The notes beneath the pieces are model-generated. The model made no database searches, was not told the DNA's origin, and saw only the letters and a program-made list of their open reading frames with translations. From Chitinophagales bacterium (GTDB lineage: Bacteria > Bacteroidota > Bacteroidia > Chitinophagales > UBA2359), in NCBI GenBank assembly GCA_041392475.1, contig JAWKLZ010000002.1, positions 1,806,501 to 1,870,500 on the forward strand: 64,000 bases of DNA, given 5' to 3'. Of this stretch, positions 62,769-64,000 are shown in pieces. A program made the position numbers and the translations under genes. Numbering within the stretch: position 1 is the stretch's first letter; every line of letters begins with the position of its first letter.

Positions 62769-63944
62769 CTAATCCGCTATCGCCAACAAATGTCCATAAC
62801 TCCTTCCTTCCAATTTCGCATATTCAATCGCCCTTTCGGCGGTTTTTCGTGCTTTGCGGTTTTTTCCCGCTTTGTCGTAGAACTTCGCCAATGATTCGAG
62901 GTTGTAGAATTGAGGGTTGAGGTCCACCGATGTTTCGAGCCAATCAATGGCTTTCAATAAGTCGTTTTTGTCGTCAGAATGATCGGTGATTTCATACGCT
63001 TTTCGGTGGTAAATTGCAGGATCTTTGCCCTTGTAACGTTTCATAAATTGACGGTTTACCTTCACAAAATTCTTGTCGTCACCAATTCCTTCAAAGTACC
63101 TTGACTGCAATTCTATCTTCAAAAAGTCTGATTCAGGCAAATCCGATTTCTTCACTACCTTCAATATTTCTTTGTATAAGTCTTCGTTTTGGTCGCCCGT
63201 AGCAATCGCCAATTTGGTGTACAATATGTTTTTGATGTGTTGATTCACAGTTGTTTCACCGTAGCGGTTGATATAATGTTCTTTTTGGCGTAACAAAATG
63301 TTCATCGCCTTGCTGTCAAAATTTTCGGCATTGTGGTACACCCATTCCATATTTTCGGGTTTCTTGATACTGCCCGTCAAACGCATCAAAAAGAGTTTGA
63401 AACCTGATTTTTGCTCGTATAAATTCCTTGAATTGTTGTCTGTTATTACAGGAACATTTGGCTCAATAAGGACATTTCCCTTGCGAGGTTTGGGATGTTT
63501 TTTAAGGATTTTGTTGCCGAGCGTCAATATTTCTTGTTCGCTTTTGAAGCCACCTTCTCGCAGCATCAAACGACCATTGGAGTCAAAAAAGAAAGATTCG
63601 GGAACGGTCATCGCATCATAAGTTCTTTTCAATTCAATGCCATCAAACGACTCTGCATCCAACTTGATGTTGATAAAATTCTGGTTGTAAAAATTACCCA
63701 CAGAAGACAATGGAAAAACATATTCTTCCATTTGACGGCATGGCAAACACCAGTCAGCAGAAAGTTGTACAAATACAGGTTTTTGTTCTTGTGCTGCAAT
63801 CGCTTGTGCTTCCGATAGACTTCCTTCAAAAAACTCAATTCCTTGGTCGTTGGAAGAAAAAACAAGGTTGGAAACCAATAATAATGAGAAGCAAAATGCT
63901 GTGAAAAAACGGCTGGTTTTGAATTGTGTAGGGAACATTTGCAC
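62769..63944 (-). CDS. Exported thioredoxin-like protein with TPR-like C-terminus
   Basis: 391 residues. A signal peptide (~1-30, FFTAFCFSLLLVSNLVFS) is followed by a thioredoxin-fold domain (~35-150) with the active CxxC in SADWCLPCRQME and the cis-Pro in TVPESFFF. The C-terminal ~200 residues are helical repeats ending in a TPR-like pair (FYNLESLAKFYDKAGKNRKARKTAERAIEYAK). It is likely a periplasmic thiol-disulfide protein. Residues 1 and 3 are both Met, and either may start. It has its own terminator; the right window edge follows without another gene start. Confidence 0.85.
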   Translation of the reverse strand: MQMFPTQFKTSRFFTAFCFSLLLVSNLVFSSNDQGIEFFEGSLSEAQAIAAQEQKPVFVQLSADWCLPCRQMEEYVFPLSSVGNFYNQNFINIKLDAESFDGIELKRTYDAMTVPESFFFDSNGRLMLREGGFKSEQEILTLGNKILKKHPKPRKGNVLIEPNVPVITDNNSRNLYEQKSGFKLFLMRLTGSIKKPENMEWVYHNAENFDSKAMNILLRQKEHYINRYGETTVNQHIKNILYTKLAIATGDQNEDLYKEILKVVKKSDLPESDFLKIELQSRYFEGIGDDKNFVKVNRQFMKRYKGKDPAIYHRKAYEITDHSDDKNDLLKAIDWLETSVDLNPQFYNLESLAKFYDKAGKNRKARKTAERAIEYAKLEGRSYGHLLAIAD

Positions 63945-64000
63945 TATTTTTTAGGGTGTGTGTAATAGTCAAGGTGGCTGCGAATTTTGTGCCAAAATAT

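Noticed and set aside
1..64000. A reverse transcriptase, template repeat or avd gene that would complete a local retroelement
   Set aside because: None of the readable proteins has an RT motif and no adenine-rich copy of the FGE end was noticed; the system, if real, is not complete in this window.
1..64000. tRNA, rRNA or known riboswitch
   Set aside because: No T-arm/anticodon-like pattern or recognisable aptamer was seen on either strand; short RNAs could still be missed by eye.

Overview
The window reads as chromosomal DNA of a member of the Bacteroidota, most likely a Saprospira-like lineage; no rRNA or marker gene is present to fix the genus. The basis is: promoters of the form TTG/TTTG - about 20 bases - TAnnTTTG in front of several genes; start codons preceded by A-rich leaders without Shine-Dalgarno sites; a C-terminal type IX secretion sorting domain on a glycoside hydrolase; and many families typical of the phylum. 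I saw no tRNA, rRNA or CRISPR array.

Bases 1-24200 are mostly housekeeping and cell-envelope genes: an edge-truncated secreted protein, an alanine dehydrogenase-like enzyme, an SDR reductase, a TPR lipoprotein-like protein with a sugar nucleotidyltransferase, dut, a LUD protein, a secreted GH39-like hydrolase, an aldehyde dehydrogenase, an M23/LysM hydrolase, a lytic transglycosylase, pnuC, a flavin reductase, an alpha/beta hydrolase, DinB- and HD-type proteins and purU. Embedded here are a frameshifted AAA-ATPase/nuclease gene, a TIR-FGE fusion whose last ~110 bases look like the variable region of a diversity-generating retroelement, and a DUF433 antitoxin next to a duplicated purU tail.

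Bases 24200-30740 hold seven tandem pentapeptide-repeat genes on the minus strand. They contain 12 head-to-tail modules, are separated by nearly identical ~108-base spacers with a 10-bp-stem hairpin, and are flanked by 56-base direct repeats. A UvrD-type helicase and an ATPase/nuclease follow. The end of that ATPase gene and most of a wecE aminotransferase gene then appear twice (34511-35705 and 36087-37271), separated by a shredded IS4-type transposase start. The second copy is full of single-base indels; removing one copy restores an intact wecE, so this is either a decayed duplication or a sequence/assembly fault.

Bases 37500-56100 are a surface-glycan locus: wecE, a WecF-like transferase, a second DegT aminotransferase with two left-handed beta-helix acyltransferases, a Wzx flippase, two GT4 and two GT2 glycosyltransferases, UDP-glucuronate 4-epimerase, two sulfotransferases and large membrane proteins. 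Together they suggest a sulfated polysaccharide with acylated amino-deoxyhexose and galacturonate residues. The right end (56200-64000) returns to housekeeping: an RRM RNA-binding protein, serC, ribH, a TPR membrane protein, a MOSC protein, a TMTC-like membrane/TPR protein and a thioredoxin-TPR protein. Several hairpin terminators separate these units.
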